Source: an uncultured Steroidobacter sp. (GTDB lineage: Bacteria > Pseudomonadota > Gammaproteobacteria > Steroidobacterales > Steroidobacteraceae). From it: a stretch of 64,000 bases of DNA. Shown here piece after piece: positions 44,236-53,212 of the stretch (position 1 is its first letter; every line of letters starts with the position of its first letter). The notes below the pieces were generated by a model. The model was given only the letters and a program-made list of their open reading frames with translations. It searched no databases and had not been told where the DNA came from. A program made the translations under genes and the position numbers. The stretch lies in contig CALLKK010000009.1 of the NCBI GenBank assembly GCA_938008435.1, positions 310,001 through 374,000 of the forward strand, written 5' to 3'.

Positions 44236-44249
44236 GAAGAAGCTTCTTC
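44236..44249. promoter_or_regulatory. 14-bp palindrome upstream of treA
   Basis: GAAGAAGCTTCTTC is a perfect palindrome between treA (starts 44219, minus) and the TolB-like gene (starts 44465). It would lie in the 5' leader or promoter of treA, a position suited to a repressor operator. No regulator is evident nearby. Confidence 0.35.
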
Positions 44250-44464
44250 ATGTAAGCGATGGTACCGGGCGGGTCAAGCGCGTCTCGCGCACGGCAGCCG
44301 CGCGGGCAGCTCGAGCAGGCCCTTGCCTCGCTCGAACGCAGCACAAGTCGCTGGCGTTCCCCGCTCTGATTCGTTCGCAGTCGCGCTCCGCTGTCGACCG
44401 CTTCGCGCTATGCTGGCCGCCTGACCGTATCGAACCCATAACGTACACAGGAGGTCGGCGCCCC

Positions 44465-46006
44465 ATGGGTCGAATTGCCATCGCCCTCGTGGCCGCCGCC
44501 GCGTTCAGCGCGAGCCCGCTCATGACTTCGCCTGCCATACCCGCTCCTCTTCATGATTCTCTCGGCGTCTTCGAGGCGCATGCAGACATCGGCGCGTCAG
44601 CGCATCCCGGTGCCGCCACCTACAACGCCGCGACGCAGGAATATCGGCTGCATGCTGGCGGAAACGTCGCGCCCGAACGCGATACGACGCATTTTGCGTG
44701 GCGGCGCATGACAGGCGATTTCATTCTGCAAGCGCGCCTCGATCTTGCCGCGTCCAGCGGGCATCGGAAACATCGAGCGGGCCTCATGATTCGCGGCGGG
44801 ATCGACGAGAGCACACCGTACGTCGGCCTTGCCGTTCACGGCGACGGACGCACGGCGTTGGAGCTGCGCCGCGACAAGGGCGGTCCCATCACGCGACTCG
44901 ATTTGCCGGTGCGCAATGCCGACGCGCTCGAAATCGAGCGGCGCGGCGATGTGTATACGATTGCGGTCGCTCGTTACGGCGAGCCGTATACCAAGCACAC
45001 GTTGAGCGATCTTCCGCTTACCGACGCAGCACAGGTAGGCCTGTTCTTGAGCGCGTCGGTGTCGCAGCCTCGCATCGCCGCCGGTTTCCGCAATGTACGT
45101 CTCATTCGCCCCGCGAAACCCGATTTCGTGCCTTATCGCGACTACATCGGCAGCCATCTCGAGCTGCTCGATGTGCGCACCGGCGAACGCCAGATCGTCT
45201 ACAGTTCCAGCCAACCCTTCGAGGCGCCCAACTGGACGGCGGACGGCACCGCGCTCATCTTCAACACGAGCGGGGCGGATCCAGACACGCGCGGCCGTCT
45301 GTACCGTTTCGATCTGGCTACGCGCCAGCTGCAGCTGATCGACACCGGCTTTGCAATTCGCAACAACAACGACCACGTGCTGTCATTCGACGGCAAGTGG
45401 CTCGGCATCTCCGATCAGAGCACCGACAAGGGCGAATCGACGATCTACGTTCTTCCCACGCAAGGCGGCACGCCTAGACGCGTCACGACGCTGACGCCGT
45501 CGTATCTCCATGGCTGGTCCCCCGACGGGCGTTACCTCGTCTACGCCGGCCGGCGCAACGGCAAGTTCGACATCTACAAGATCCGCTCGGACGGCAGCGG
45601 CGAAGAGGTTCGGCTCACCGACTCACCGGGCGTCAACGACGGCCCGGAGTTCACGCCCGACGGCGCATTCATCTATTTCAACTCCGTGCGCACGGGGAAG
45701 ATGCAGATCTGGCGCATGAAACCAGACGGAACGCAGCAAGAACGCGTCACGCATGACGACTTCAACGACTGGTTTCCGCATATCGCGCCCGACGGTCGCT
45801 CGCTCGTCATGCTGAGCTATGGAGACGACATCGATCCGGCGGATCATCCGTATTACAAGCATGTCTATCTACGCTTGCTGCCCCTCGACGGCGGCGCGCC
45901 GCGCGTGCTTGCCTATGTCTACGGCGGCCAAGGCACGATCAATGTTCCATCCTGGTCACCGGACGGCACCATGATTGCGTTCGTGAGCAACTCCGACACG
46001 CTGTGA
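44465..46006 (+). CDS. Secreted TolB-like beta-propeller protein
   Basis: 513 residues with a signal-peptide-like N-terminus. Residues about 30-220 form a jelly-roll, DUF1349/concanavalin-like domain (HFAWRRMTGDFILQARLDL, HRAGLMIRGGI). A PD40-type propeller follows (SQPFEAPNWTADGTALIFNT, YLHGWSPDGRYLVYAGRRNG, DSPGVNDGPEFTPDGAFIYF, VPSWSPDGTMIAFVSNS). AGGAGG is about 10 nt upstream. It may bind a sugar polymer or act as a periplasmic scaffold; function not established. Confidence 0.85.
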   Translation: MGRIAIALVAAAAFSASPLMTSPAIPAPLHDSLGVFEAHADIGASAHPGAATYNAATQEYRLHAGGNVAPERDTTHFAWRRMTGDFILQARLDLAASSGHRKHRAGLMIRGGIDESTPYVGLAVHGDGRTALELRRDKGGPITRLDLPVRNADALEIERRGDVYTIAVARYGEPYTKHTLSDLPLTDAAQVGLFLSASVSQPRIAAGFRNVRLIRPAKPDFVPYRDYIGSHLELLDVRTGERQIVYSSSQPFEAPNWTADGTALIFNTSGADPDTRGRLYRFDLATRQLQLIDTGFAIRNNNDHVLSFDGKWLGISDQSTDKGESTIYVLPTQGGTPRRVTTLTPSYLHGWSPDGRYLVYAGRRNGKFDIYKIRSDGSGEEVRLTDSPGVNDGPEFTPDGAFIYFNSVRTGKMQIWRMKPDGTQQERVTHDDFNDWFPHIAPDGRSLVMLSYGDDIDPADHPYYKHVYLRLLPLDGGAPRVLAYVYGGQGTINVPSWSPDGTMIAFVSNSDTL

Positions 46007-46184
46007 GCCATCTCCGAACGGCCGCCATAGGCACTGTTCTGTGCGCACATCTTGCGCAAATCGCGCTGCGTACGATCTACATATGTTGATCTATACAGCC
46101 GCAAAGCGCCGTGCTACGTACCATTTGCACATTGCATGCCGTTAAAGGTTGAGCCGCGCGCCTGTTCGCAGTAAGTTCAATGGA

Positions 46185-46943
46185 ATGTCGCACGACGCAG
46201 TCCATTTCAAGGCGCGTTGGGCTCTCTTTCTCGACGTAGACGGCACGCTCATCGAGCTCGCCGAGACACCTGAAAGTGTCTACGTGCCGCCGGAGCTCAA
46301 GACCCTGCTGAACGATGTTGCCGACCGCTTGGACGGCGCGCTTGCGCTCGTCAGCGGCCGCACCATCGCCGCGCTCGATGCATTGTTCGAGCCGCTCGTG
46401 CTGTGCGCCTCGGGCGTCCACGGCGCGGAACGCCGCGGCCACGACGGCAAGCTCATCCGTGTCGCGCAAGATACGAACGAGCTACGCGCCGCACACACCA
46501 CGCTCGCGGCATTTGCGCGCGCGCATGAAGGCATCGTCCTCGAAGACAAGGGCTTTGCGCTTGCCGTCCATTTTCGGCTCGCGCCGCATCTCGACGAAAG
46601 CGTGCGCGACCTGACGCATCGCGTCGTCGCCGAGCTCGGACCCAAGTACGTCGTGCAGCCCGGCAAGTTCGTTTACGAGATTCGCCCGAGCACGGCAACC
46701 AAAGGCACCGCGCTGCGCGCATTCATGTGCGAACCGCCGTTTGCCGGACGGTTTCCGGTTTTTCTCGGCGATGACGTGACGGACGAAGATGCGTTCGAGG
46801 TCGTCAATGCGCTCGGCGGACTTTCGATCTGCGTCGGCAATGCGCGACCGACGCGCGCGCAACGCCGGCTCGAGGATGTTGCCGACGTTCATCGCTGGTT
46901 GCGCGAGCTGCTCACCGACGCACCGCTTGCCCGCACGGGCTAG
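46185..46943 (+). CDS. otsB: Trehalose-6-phosphate phosphatase
   Basis: 252 residues, HAD superfamily: nucleophile DVDGTLIEL, motif II LVSGRT, Lys in TKGTALRAF, and DDVTDEDAF. Removes phosphate from trehalose 6-phosphate made by OtsA. Start at 46185 (MSHDAV); a TTG start 12 codons upstream is possible. Ribosome site weak. It precedes otsA by 63 bp on the same strand, the reverse of some OtsA-OtsB orders but common in proteobacteria. Confidence 0.94.
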   Translation: MSHDAVHFKARWALFLDVDGTLIELAETPESVYVPPELKTLLNDVADRLDGALALVSGRTIAALDALFEPLVLCASGVHGAERRGHDGKLIRVAQDTNELRAAHTTLAAFARAHEGIVLEDKGFALAVHFRLAPHLDESVRDLTHRVVAELGPKYVVQPGKFVYEIRPSTATKGTALRAFMCEPPFAGRFPVFLGDDVTDEDAFEVVNALGGLSICVGNARPTRAQRRLEDVADVHRWLRELLTDAPLARTG

Positions 46944-46971
46944 CGCATCGAATCGACAGGAGGAGCCAGTC

Positions 46972-47022
46972 ATGCAATGCATCGAATTCGACAGGAGCGT
47001 TCATCGATGGCATTTCGCCTGA
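46972..47022 (+). CDS. Candidate 16-residue leader peptide overlapping otsA
   Basis: MQCIEFDRSVHRWHFA, stop at 47022. AGGAGGAG (46958-46965) is 6 nt before this ATG, the best ribosome site near otsA. It runs in a different frame across the otsA ATG at 47007 and ends 13 nt after it. It could couple or attenuate otsA translation. Alternatively the same ribosome site serves an in-frame otsA ATG at 46977. Confidence 0.35.
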   Translation: MQCIEFDRSVHRWHFA

Positions 47023-48437
47023 TCTGCGTATCCAATCGGGTGTCGCTGCCGCGCAAGACGGCCGCACCTGGCGGACTTGCAGTCGGCGTCTTGAGCACCC
47101 TGAAACGTACCGGCGGCTTGTGGTTCGGCTGGGGCGGAGAGCTCACCGATCAAGATCCCGGCGAGCCGGCGATTCACGTACGCGAAGGCGTCACGTACGC
47201 GTTGATCGATTTGCGCCGCGATCAGTTCGAGCGCTACTACAACGGCTTTGCCAACGAAGCACTTTGGCCGCTCTTTCATTACATGCCGACGCGCTTTCGT
47301 TTCCGGCATGAAGATCGCGACGCATACGAGGCGGTCAATCGTCAATTCGCGCAGCAGCTCGCGCCGCTGCTCAAACCCGACGATGTCATCTGGGTGCACG
47401 ACTATCATCTGATTCCGCTCGCGCGTCAGCTTCGAGCGCTGAACGTGCAGGCTCCGATCGGCTTCTTCCTGCACATTCCGTTTCCGTACGTGGAAGCATT
47501 GCGCGTGCTGCCGACGTATGCGGAGCTCGTGCAGGATCTCACCGCTTACGACCTCGTCGGCTTCCAATCGCCGAGCGATCTCAAGTCGTTTCATTCGGCC
47601 GTGCAGCACTGCCTCCCGCACGCGCGCATCGCGGCGGACGATGTGATCGACCTCGGCGGACGCAAGTTCGCAAGCGGCGTATTCCCGATCGGCGTCGACC
47701 TCGAGGGCATTCAGGAAGAAGCGATACGCGCGTACGGTACGCAGACGGTGCGCAAGATGGTCGACAGCCTGGACGGCCGCAAGCTCATCATCGGCGTCGA
47801 TCGGCTCGATTACAGCAAAGGCCTCGTCGAGCGCTTTGCGGCGTACGAACAGTTTCTCGAGGCCTTCCCGCAGAATCGCGGCCACGTCACGTATCTGCAG
47901 ATCGCGCCGTTGTCGCGCAAAGACGTGCAGTCGTACGGCGAGATTCGTCGCTCGCTGGAACAGGCGGCGGGACGCACGAACGGCCGTTTTGCCGACGCCG
48001 ATTGGACGCCCATTCGGTATCTCAATCGCAATTTCCCGCACGAAGTGCTGATGGGCTTCTTGCGCGCCGCCCACGTGGCGTTGGTCACGCCGGTGCGCGA
48101 CGGCATGAATCTGGTCGCGAAGGAATACCTGGCCGCACAGGATCCGTCCGATCCGGGCGTGCTCATCCTGTCGAATTTGGCAGGTGCAGCGCGCGAGCTC
48201 TCGGGCGCCCTGCAGGTCAACCCGTATGATTCACGCGCGGTCGGACATGCGATTCAGACCGCCCTTACGATGTCGCTCGGCGAGCGGCGCGAGCGGCATC
48301 TCGCGATGCTCGAAACGCTCAAGGAAAACGATATCGCGGCGTGGGCGCAGCGCTTCATTGCGAGGCTGCGTCAGGAGGCGGGAAGCTCGTCAGGTGCGAC
48401 GGCGCGCATCTCGCGCTTTCCTGCCGCCGCGCCTTAA
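47007..48437 (+). CDS. otsA: Trehalose-6-phosphate synthase
   Basis: 476 residues, GT20. Joins UDP-glucose and glucose 6-phosphate. Seen: FRLICVSNRVSLP start, GGLWFGWGGEL, DVIWVHDYHLIPLARQL, VDRLDYSKGLVERF, RDGMNLVAKEY. ATG at 47007 has AGGAG 9-10 nt upstream; an in-frame ATG at 46977 would add 10 residues and sits behind a stronger site. Cotranscribed with otsB. A bidirectional-looking hairpin lies 5 bp after the stop. Confidence 0.95.
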   Translation: MAFRLICVSNRVSLPRKTAAPGGLAVGVLSTLKRTGGLWFGWGGELTDQDPGEPAIHVREGVTYALIDLRRDQFERYYNGFANEALWPLFHYMPTRFRFRHEDRDAYEAVNRQFAQQLAPLLKPDDVIWVHDYHLIPLARQLRALNVQAPIGFFLHIPFPYVEALRVLPTYAELVQDLTAYDLVGFQSPSDLKSFHSAVQHCLPHARIAADDVIDLGGRKFASGVFPIGVDLEGIQEEAIRAYGTQTVRKMVDSLDGRKLIIGVDRLDYSKGLVERFAAYEQFLEAFPQNRGHVTYLQIAPLSRKDVQSYGEIRRSLEQAAGRTNGRFADADWTPIRYLNRNFPHEVLMGFLRAAHVALVTPVRDGMNLVAKEYLAAQDPSDPGVLILSNLAGAARELSGALQVNPYDSRAVGHAIQTALTMSLGERRERHLAMLETLKENDIAAWAQRFIARLRQEAGSSSGATARISRFPAAAP

Positions 48438-48441
48438 GAAA

Positions 48442-48469
48442 CGGAGCAGCCGTCTGGACGGCCGCTCCG
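48442..48469 (-). terminator. Terminator at the azurin 3' end (hairpin shared with otsA)
   Basis: CGGAGC-x-GCCGT and ACGGC-x-GCTCCG pair with one mismatch around CTGG/CCAG. On the minus strand it is followed by TTTCTTAA, fitting intrinsic termination of azurin (ends 48480). It also lies just after otsA. Confidence 0.65.
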
Positions 48470-48479
48470 CGGTTGGTCG

Positions 48480-48944
48480 TCAGCCGCCGAAAACCAGCGT
48501 GCCCTTCATGATCGACCAGTGACCCGGGAAGGAGCAGAAGTAGGTGTAGCTGCCGCCCTTCTCGAGCTTCGAGGTCGGGAACTTGATCGTGGTCGTTTCC
48601 CCGCCGCCGATGAGCTTCGTCGCCGCGATGACGCGCGCGTCGTCTTTCGGCACATAGTTGTTGGCCGGACCTGCCGATGCGCCGGCAGTCGCCACGGCCT
48701 GCATGTCCGCCGTCTTCGTCAGCACCCAGTTGTGGCCCATCGCCGTCGCCGGCAACTTGCCGGTGTGCTTGAGCGTCAGCTCGACCTCGGTGCAATCCGC
48801 TGCGATTGCGATCGACGCCTTGTCGAACTGCATCTGATCGTTACCGCTGATCTCTACCTGACAGGTCTTGGCCGCCGCCAGCGAGGAGAATCCGCTCAGC
48901 GCGCCCGTGAGCACTAAGATGCTCAGCCACTTGGACTTATTCAT
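48480..48944 (-). CDS. azu: Azurin (type 1 blue copper protein)
   Basis: 154 residues with a signal peptide (cleavage after SLAAA). Copper ligands all present: His71 in GHNWV, Cys137, His142 and Met146 in YFCSFPGHWSIMKG. Cys28-Cys51 form the usual disulfide. A periplasmic one-electron carrier that takes electrons from cytochrome c or quinoproteins. AAAGGTGATCG precedes the ATG. Own transcription unit, convergent with otsA. Confidence 0.97.
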   Translation of the reverse strand: MNKSKWLSILVLTGALSGFSSLAAAKTCQVEISGNDQMQFDKASIAIAADCTEVELTLKHTGKLPATAMGHNWVLTKTADMQAVATAGASAGPANNYVPKDDARVIAATKLIGGGETTTIKFPTSKLEKGGSYTYFCSFPGHWSIMKGTLVFGG

Positions 48945-49120
48945 CGATCACCTTTGAGAAAGTGGAACACGTTGCAAGGAGGCTGGATGTCTTCGTGAAT
49001 TGTCGGGCCCACGGTGCGGCGTTTCAAGTCGCAATCCCCCCGCATTTCCGCGTAACGCCTTTTCGCAACGATTGCACGATAGGACAGGTGCGGCCTGCGT
49101 GCTCCTTGCAGGCGCGGCGT

Positions 49121-50236
49121 TCAGCGGTGCGGCGACGGTCCCGCGTCGCCACGCCGAGGATCGGACGAACCGGCAGACGCCGCCTCCTCCACCAGCAAGC
49201 GCTGTACGGGCAGCGCGAAACGCAGTCCCATCTTCTCGATCTCGCGATGCAGGCGCAGGTTGATCGTTTGCTGCACGTCCATGTACTTGTTGTAGTCCGC
49301 AGAAAGGACGTAGTAGACGGTTTCGAACTCGAGCGCCGCATTGCCATGGCGCACGAAGTGGCTGCGATCGAACCGGGTATCCGGCAACGATTCGATGATC
49401 TCCTTGATGAGACTCGGAATGCGTTCGACCTTGTCGATCGGCGTCTCGTACGGAAAGCTGTTCGTGAACACGACCCGGCGCTCGGCCATGCGTCCATAGT
49501 TGCGCACGCGACTGCCGAGCAGATCCGCATTCGACATGACGATCTGCTCGCCGCTCAGACTGCGCAGCCGCGTGCTCTTGATGCCGATGTACTCGACGGA
49601 TCCCAGGTAGTCGTCCACGATGAGAAAGTCGCCGACGACGAACGGACGGTCGAGCGTGATCGACAACGAGGCGAACAGGTCGCCGAGAATGTTCTGTACG
49701 GCGAGCGCGACGGCGACGCCGCCGATGCCGAGACCGGCGATGAGCGCGGTGATGTCGACGCCGAGATTGTCGAGCGTCAACAACAGCACCATCGTCCAAA
49801 TCGCCACATTGACGACGAAGCCGATGATGCCGAGCGAACCGGCCATGGCCCGATCGACCTGCAAGGTGCGCCGGCGTTTGCGCTCGATCCACGCCGTTAC
49901 GGCCGCGGCGCCCCAAATGCCGGCCTGCCAGAACAGCGCGATGGTGACGATCGAATCGGCAAGCTGCGCGAGCTTGGGCCCATGATTTAGCGCCTGCAGT
50001 CCCGCATACAGCGCCCAGATCAGGAACGAGAGCGAGGTCGTACGACTCAACACGCCGAGCGGGATTTCGAGCCATTCCTCGTCCGACGTTGCCTTGAGAC
50101 GCTCGTGGTACGAGCGCACGAAACGCCGCAGCGTCAAGAGAATGAGCAAGACGCCGAGCGTCACCAATGCCGCGCTTGCCCAAGCGAGCGGTGTGTTAAC
50201 CCTCAATTGCTGGGAGGCAAGCTCATCGAACATCAT
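49121..50236 (-). CDS. Mechanosensitive channel, MscS family
   Basis: 371 residues. Four to five membrane helices (about 16-36, 64-82, 90-110, 132-152), the pore helix DITALIAGLGIGGVAVALAV, then the beta domain FASLSITLDRPFVVGDFLIV, VEYIGIKSTRLRSLSGEQIV, NADLL and a cytosolic C-terminal cage. Longer than E. coli MscS by an extra N-terminal helix pair. Opens on osmotic downshift; its place beside the trehalose genes fits osmotic adaptation. ATG at 50236 follows GGAG and ATGA-overlaps a weak upstream frame. Confidence 0.93.
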   Translation of the reverse strand: MMFDELASQQLRVNTPLAWASAALVTLGVLLILLTLRRFVRSYHERLKATSDEEWLEIPLGVLSRTTSLSFLIWALYAGLQALNHGPKLAQLADSIVTIALFWQAGIWGAAAVTAWIERKRRRTLQVDRAMAGSLGIIGFVVNVAIWTMVLLLTLDNLGVDITALIAGLGIGGVAVALAVQNILGDLFASLSITLDRPFVVGDFLIVDDYLGSVEYIGIKSTRLRSLSGEQIVMSNADLLGSRVRNYGRMAERRVVFTNSFPYETPIDKVERIPSLIKEIIESLPDTRFDRSHFVRHGNAALEFETVYYVLSADYNKYMDVQQTINLRLHREIEKMGLRFALPVQRLLVEEAASAGSSDPRRGDAGPSPHR

Positions 50237-50475
50237 CCGTAACTCCGCTGAAAAGACGCGCTCGGCGCGTCCGAATCGGCCCCCGCCTCGCACGCGGCAT
50301 CGGGCTGCCGGGCGAGTACGATGCCGCAAGGATCGCAACGCACTTCAGAAGCGCGAGCCGCATCGATGCCTATGAGCGCTGCGATCACTTCGTGTATAGG
50401 TATTTGCAAGGACTCGAGTGCCGCCGTACCTTTTGCCTTACCGCTCGAACGCGAGAATTGTTCCAAGCTGCCCAC
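50233..50475 (-). CDS. Doubtful 80-residue open frame coupled to the MscS gene
   Basis: Starts with GTG at 50475 and ends TGA at 50233, overlapping the mscS-type ATG as ATGA. Contains SLQIPIHEVIAALIGIDAAR and a CDPC motif. Third-codon GC is lower than in neighbours by eye, no clear ribosome site and no family are seen. The overlap is the only point in its favour. It fills most of the 390-bp gap before the next gene. Confidence 0.25.
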   Translation of the reverse strand: MGSLEQFSRSSGKAKGTAALESLQIPIHEVIAALIGIDAARASEVRCDPCGIVLARQPDAACEAGADSDAPSASFQRSYG

Positions 50476-50625
50476 TCGTTACATGTCGCACCCGTCATAC
50501 CAGAGCGCTCGCGCAACCGGCGGCGACGCACGTGTCTCGCTCCGGCCGCCTTGCCATAGACGCACCTGCCTGGCAGCGCTCGAACGAGTTCTGGCGAGCG
50601 AACGAGGGCATCGAGGTGGCTCCGC

Positions 50626-50952
50626 GTGCTGAAGAAGCTCAGAGACGATTGCCGTGCCCTGCTCAAAGGGCGACCTGGGCGTCGCTTCATCGACCATTAC
50701 CGGCGGCATCGCGATCGGGAGAGCAGACGCGAAGCGCGCTGGAAAACCGCGGGCTTCATCACCGTCGGCTTGATCCTCATGTTGCTCGCCGCGCTGCTGT
50801 CGCTCGTTCCCGGTGTCCCCGGCATTGCGTTGGCGATTCCCGCCGTCGCGCTGCTCGTGGCGCGCTTGCGCTTCGTGGCCGTGTTGCTCGATCGCGGCGA
50901 GCTCGCTGCACGCAGGATATGGGTGGGGCTGCGAAAACCTTCGAACCGATGA
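50626..50952 (+). CDS. Small membrane protein with PGVPG loop
   Basis: 108 residues from a GTG at 50626 with GAGGTGG 6 nt upstream. Basic N-terminus, then two membrane helices (about 42-62 and 66-86) joined by VPGVPGIA. It resembles the 'PGPGW' transmembrane family. A basic C-terminal tail follows. Function unknown. Confidence 0.65.
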   Translation: MLKKLRDDCRALLKGRPGRRFIDHYRRHRDRESRREARWKTAGFITVGLILMLLAALLSLVPGVPGIALAIPAVALLVARLRFVAVLLDRGELAARRIWVGLRKPSNR

Positions 50953-51018
50953 CGACACACGCACGCGCTCCGGCGCGCCGTTAGACATCGGAGCGCAAGG
51001 CGACGCAAGATCCAACGA

Positions 51019-51381
51019 ATGTGGTTTGTCCGGGCGATTGTCTTGCCGGCACTGTTGCTCGCGCTCGGCGGATGCGCGAGCTTGTCCGGCGAGCGCTTGG
51101 CGCGCTCATCGCTGGGCTGCATGCGCGCCGCAGTCGAACAGAAGCTGCCCGAGAACGTCAGCGATCTGCACAAGCATTGCCTCGCCGCAGGCCTGATTGC
51201 TCGCTACTGCAGCGTTCCAGAAGCCTATCTCGCCGCCTCCGGCAAAGAGCTTCGCGATGCATTCGGCCGCGGCGACGCCTCCTGGACCGACTGGCGCGCC
51301 GATCGCGCTGGCGTGCGTTGCGCACGCATCGCCGCCAGCGATGACGCATTGGCCGAGTGCTGTAGAAGCGCCGGCTACTGA
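51019..51381 (+). CDS. Small Cys-rich lipoprotein
   Basis: 120 residues; lipobox ALGGC (Cys19) after MWFVRAIVLPALLLALGG. The mature part holds six more cysteines (GCMRAAVEQ, KHCLAAG, YCSVPE, VRCARI, ECCRSAGY), suggesting disulfide-stabilised structure. No family recognised and no strong ribosome site. Lies 66 bp after the small membrane protein gene. Confidence 0.6.
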   Translation: MWFVRAIVLPALLLALGGCASLSGERLARSSLGCMRAAVEQKLPENVSDLHKHCLAAGLIARYCSVPEAYLAASGKELRDAFGRGDASWTDWRADRAGVRCARIAASDDALAECCRSAGY

Positions 51382-51924
51382 GAGCAACGACGGATAGCGC
51401 TCGGGGAGGACGCCTCGAACGCGCGCTCTCAACGCAGGTGTTATTTGCGACAGCCTACAGGCTACACCTACAGCCCGGAATCCAGAGCCTACAGAGCAGC
51501 CGTCGCGCACGCCGGAACCTCGCCGGTCATGCGACGTTGCTTCTGACGTGAAACTCAATACCCATCGCATCGTCGCAACTACAGCGCGTACAGGGCGCCC
51601 GCCGGGACGCCCGTTCGCCGCGCACGTGCTCCTGGCGCCGCGGCGCTGGCGACGATGCAAGCATGGCTTCGTGATGCAGCTTCCACGCATCGTCCGCTCA
51701 CGCATTCGCTGCAGCCGCGCGCACTTCAGTGCAATGCTGTCGAATACCTGCTGCACCGCCTTGCTGCTCGAAGGCGCTCCTTCCCCTGCTGCGGCCGGGC
51801 CACCCTAGGGCGCCCGCGGCCTCTCCCAAGAAATCTCTCTAAGAGATCGTCTCGTCCCGACTCGTCGGGCCAGCCACTGTTCCCGGGCGCTGCTATGGTC
51901 TTTCCGACTGCTGGCGCGCGCCGC
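51382..51924. other. Intergenic, about 540 bp
   Basis: No supported gene; frames here have no ribosome sites or homology. It holds a TGTAGGCT-type repeat cluster (51451-51500) and a short hairpin (ATCTCT/AGAGAT near 51830). The start of the next membrane protein could extend leftward into it. Confidence 0.45.
51451..51500. repeat. CTACAG/GCCTAC repeat cluster, first copy
   Basis: CAGCCTACAGGCTACACC, CTACAGCC and GAGCCTACAGAG follow each other here. The complement carries TGTAGGCTCTGGA, which matches TGTAGGCTCTAGA at 55699-55711. It is a dispersed low-complexity repeat, seen twice in the window. Confidence 0.4.
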
Positions 51925-53133
51925 ATGCATGCAAACGGCGCACCCACGCACGATGCAATTTCGCCGAGCGCGCATGCGAGCCGCATGAGCGGTATCGACG
52001 CGGCACGCGGCATCGCCATGGTGCTCGTTTGTTTGAGCCACGTGCGCTACTACTTCGCGGACAGTGCGCCAACGATCTACGAAGCGCTAACGCTCGTCAC
52101 GCGACTTGCGACGCCCACGTTCTTGCTGCTGAGCGGATTCGTGGCCGCTTATGTGCTCGCGAGCTCGCGCAAAGATGCCCGCCTCGCCTTGTTCGATCGC
52201 GGCCTGTTCGTGCTGTTCGCTGGACACCTGCTGCTCAACTGGGCCGACCTGGGTACGGTGAGCGCGCAAGAATGGCTCTTCGCCCGCATCACCGTCACGG
52301 ACGCGATCGCGATGTGTCTGATGACGGCAGCGCTCGCCGCGAAGCTACCTACGCGCGTGCTGGCGGGCATCGGCCTGTGCTTGATCGGACTGTCCTGGCC
52401 GCTTGCCTTGACATGGACGCCCGAGACGAGCGTCGGACATCACGTCGCGGCCGTCCTGTTCAATGCACGCGCCTCGCGCACGCCGCTGACCGATTCGGCG
52501 CTCGTGCCTTACATGGGATTGTTCTTCTTGGGCATGAGCCTCAGACGATGGTGTTCGCCGTATCTCGCCAAGCGCGCTTACGCAGACGCCGCTCGACGCT
52601 TGCTCGTCGTCGGCACGTTGTGCGCCGCCTGCGTCGTGGCCGGCATCGTGGCGTGGCACCTGTTCAAACCGACGCTCGCGACCCTCGTGAGCCACGACAT
52701 GCTGAGCACGCTGCGTCTGACGCTCGATCCGCGTTCGAAGATGCCGCCGAGCCCTGCGTACTTGGCGTTCTACGGCGGCGGTGGGCTCGTCATCGCCGCG
52801 CTATGTCTCTGGGAGCGCCCGGCCGTGCTGCTGCAGCCGCTCGTCAAGTGGGCCGCGACGCTCGGCCGCGCCTCGCTCATGTGCTTCGTCGTGCAAGATT
52901 GGTTGCTCGTGCTCATGCCGAAGCTGCTCGGCCTCGATGCGAACATGCCGTCTCTTTATTGGTGGGCACATCTGACCGGCGTGTTGCTCGTGCTGCACGC
53001 ACTCGCCTCGGGCTGGGATCGAGCGCAGGCCAATCGCTTTCTCACCGTCGGCCTCAAAGGAGCGGGCGGCCCGCCGATTGCCCGACTGCGCGCCCGCATC
53101 GGCCGCGCGAGCCACGCCGGTCGGCCGCACTGA
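51925..53133 (+). CDS. DUF1624-like multi-pass membrane protein
   Basis: About 402 residues, ten or so membrane helices. Begins GIDAARGIAMVLVCLSHVRY, the motif of DUF1624/heparan-glucosaminide acetyltransferase-like and OpgC-like acyltransferases, and ends with WWAHLTGVLLVLHALA. The His in LSHVRYYF could be the catalytic His of that superfamily. Starts at 51895, 51925 or 51985 (MSGIDAARG) are all possible; none has a good ribosome site. Function: likely membrane acyl transfer. Confidence 0.75.
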   Translation: MHANGAPTHDAISPSAHASRMSGIDAARGIAMVLVCLSHVRYYFADSAPTIYEALTLVTRLATPTFLLLSGFVAAYVLASSRKDARLALFDRGLFVLFAGHLLLNWADLGTVSAQEWLFARITVTDAIAMCLMTAALAAKLPTRVLAGIGLCLIGLSWPLALTWTPETSVGHHVAAVLFNARASRTPLTDSALVPYMGLFFLGMSLRRWCSPYLAKRAYADAARRLLVVGTLCAACVVAGIVAWHLFKPTLATLVSHDMLSTLRLTLDPRSKMPPSPAYLAFYGGGGLVIAALCLWERPAVLLQPLVKWAATLGRASLMCFVVQDWLLVLMPKLLGLDANMPSLYWWAHLTGVLLVLHALASGWDRAQANRFLTVGLKGAGGPPIARLRARIGRASHAGRPH

Positions 53134-53212
53134 ATGCCGGCGTTTCCGGCGTCCTTTGCGTAGAGCGCCGGTCGTATAGAATCGGTGGCTTCAGCAACGT
53201 CGAGGTCCGCCG

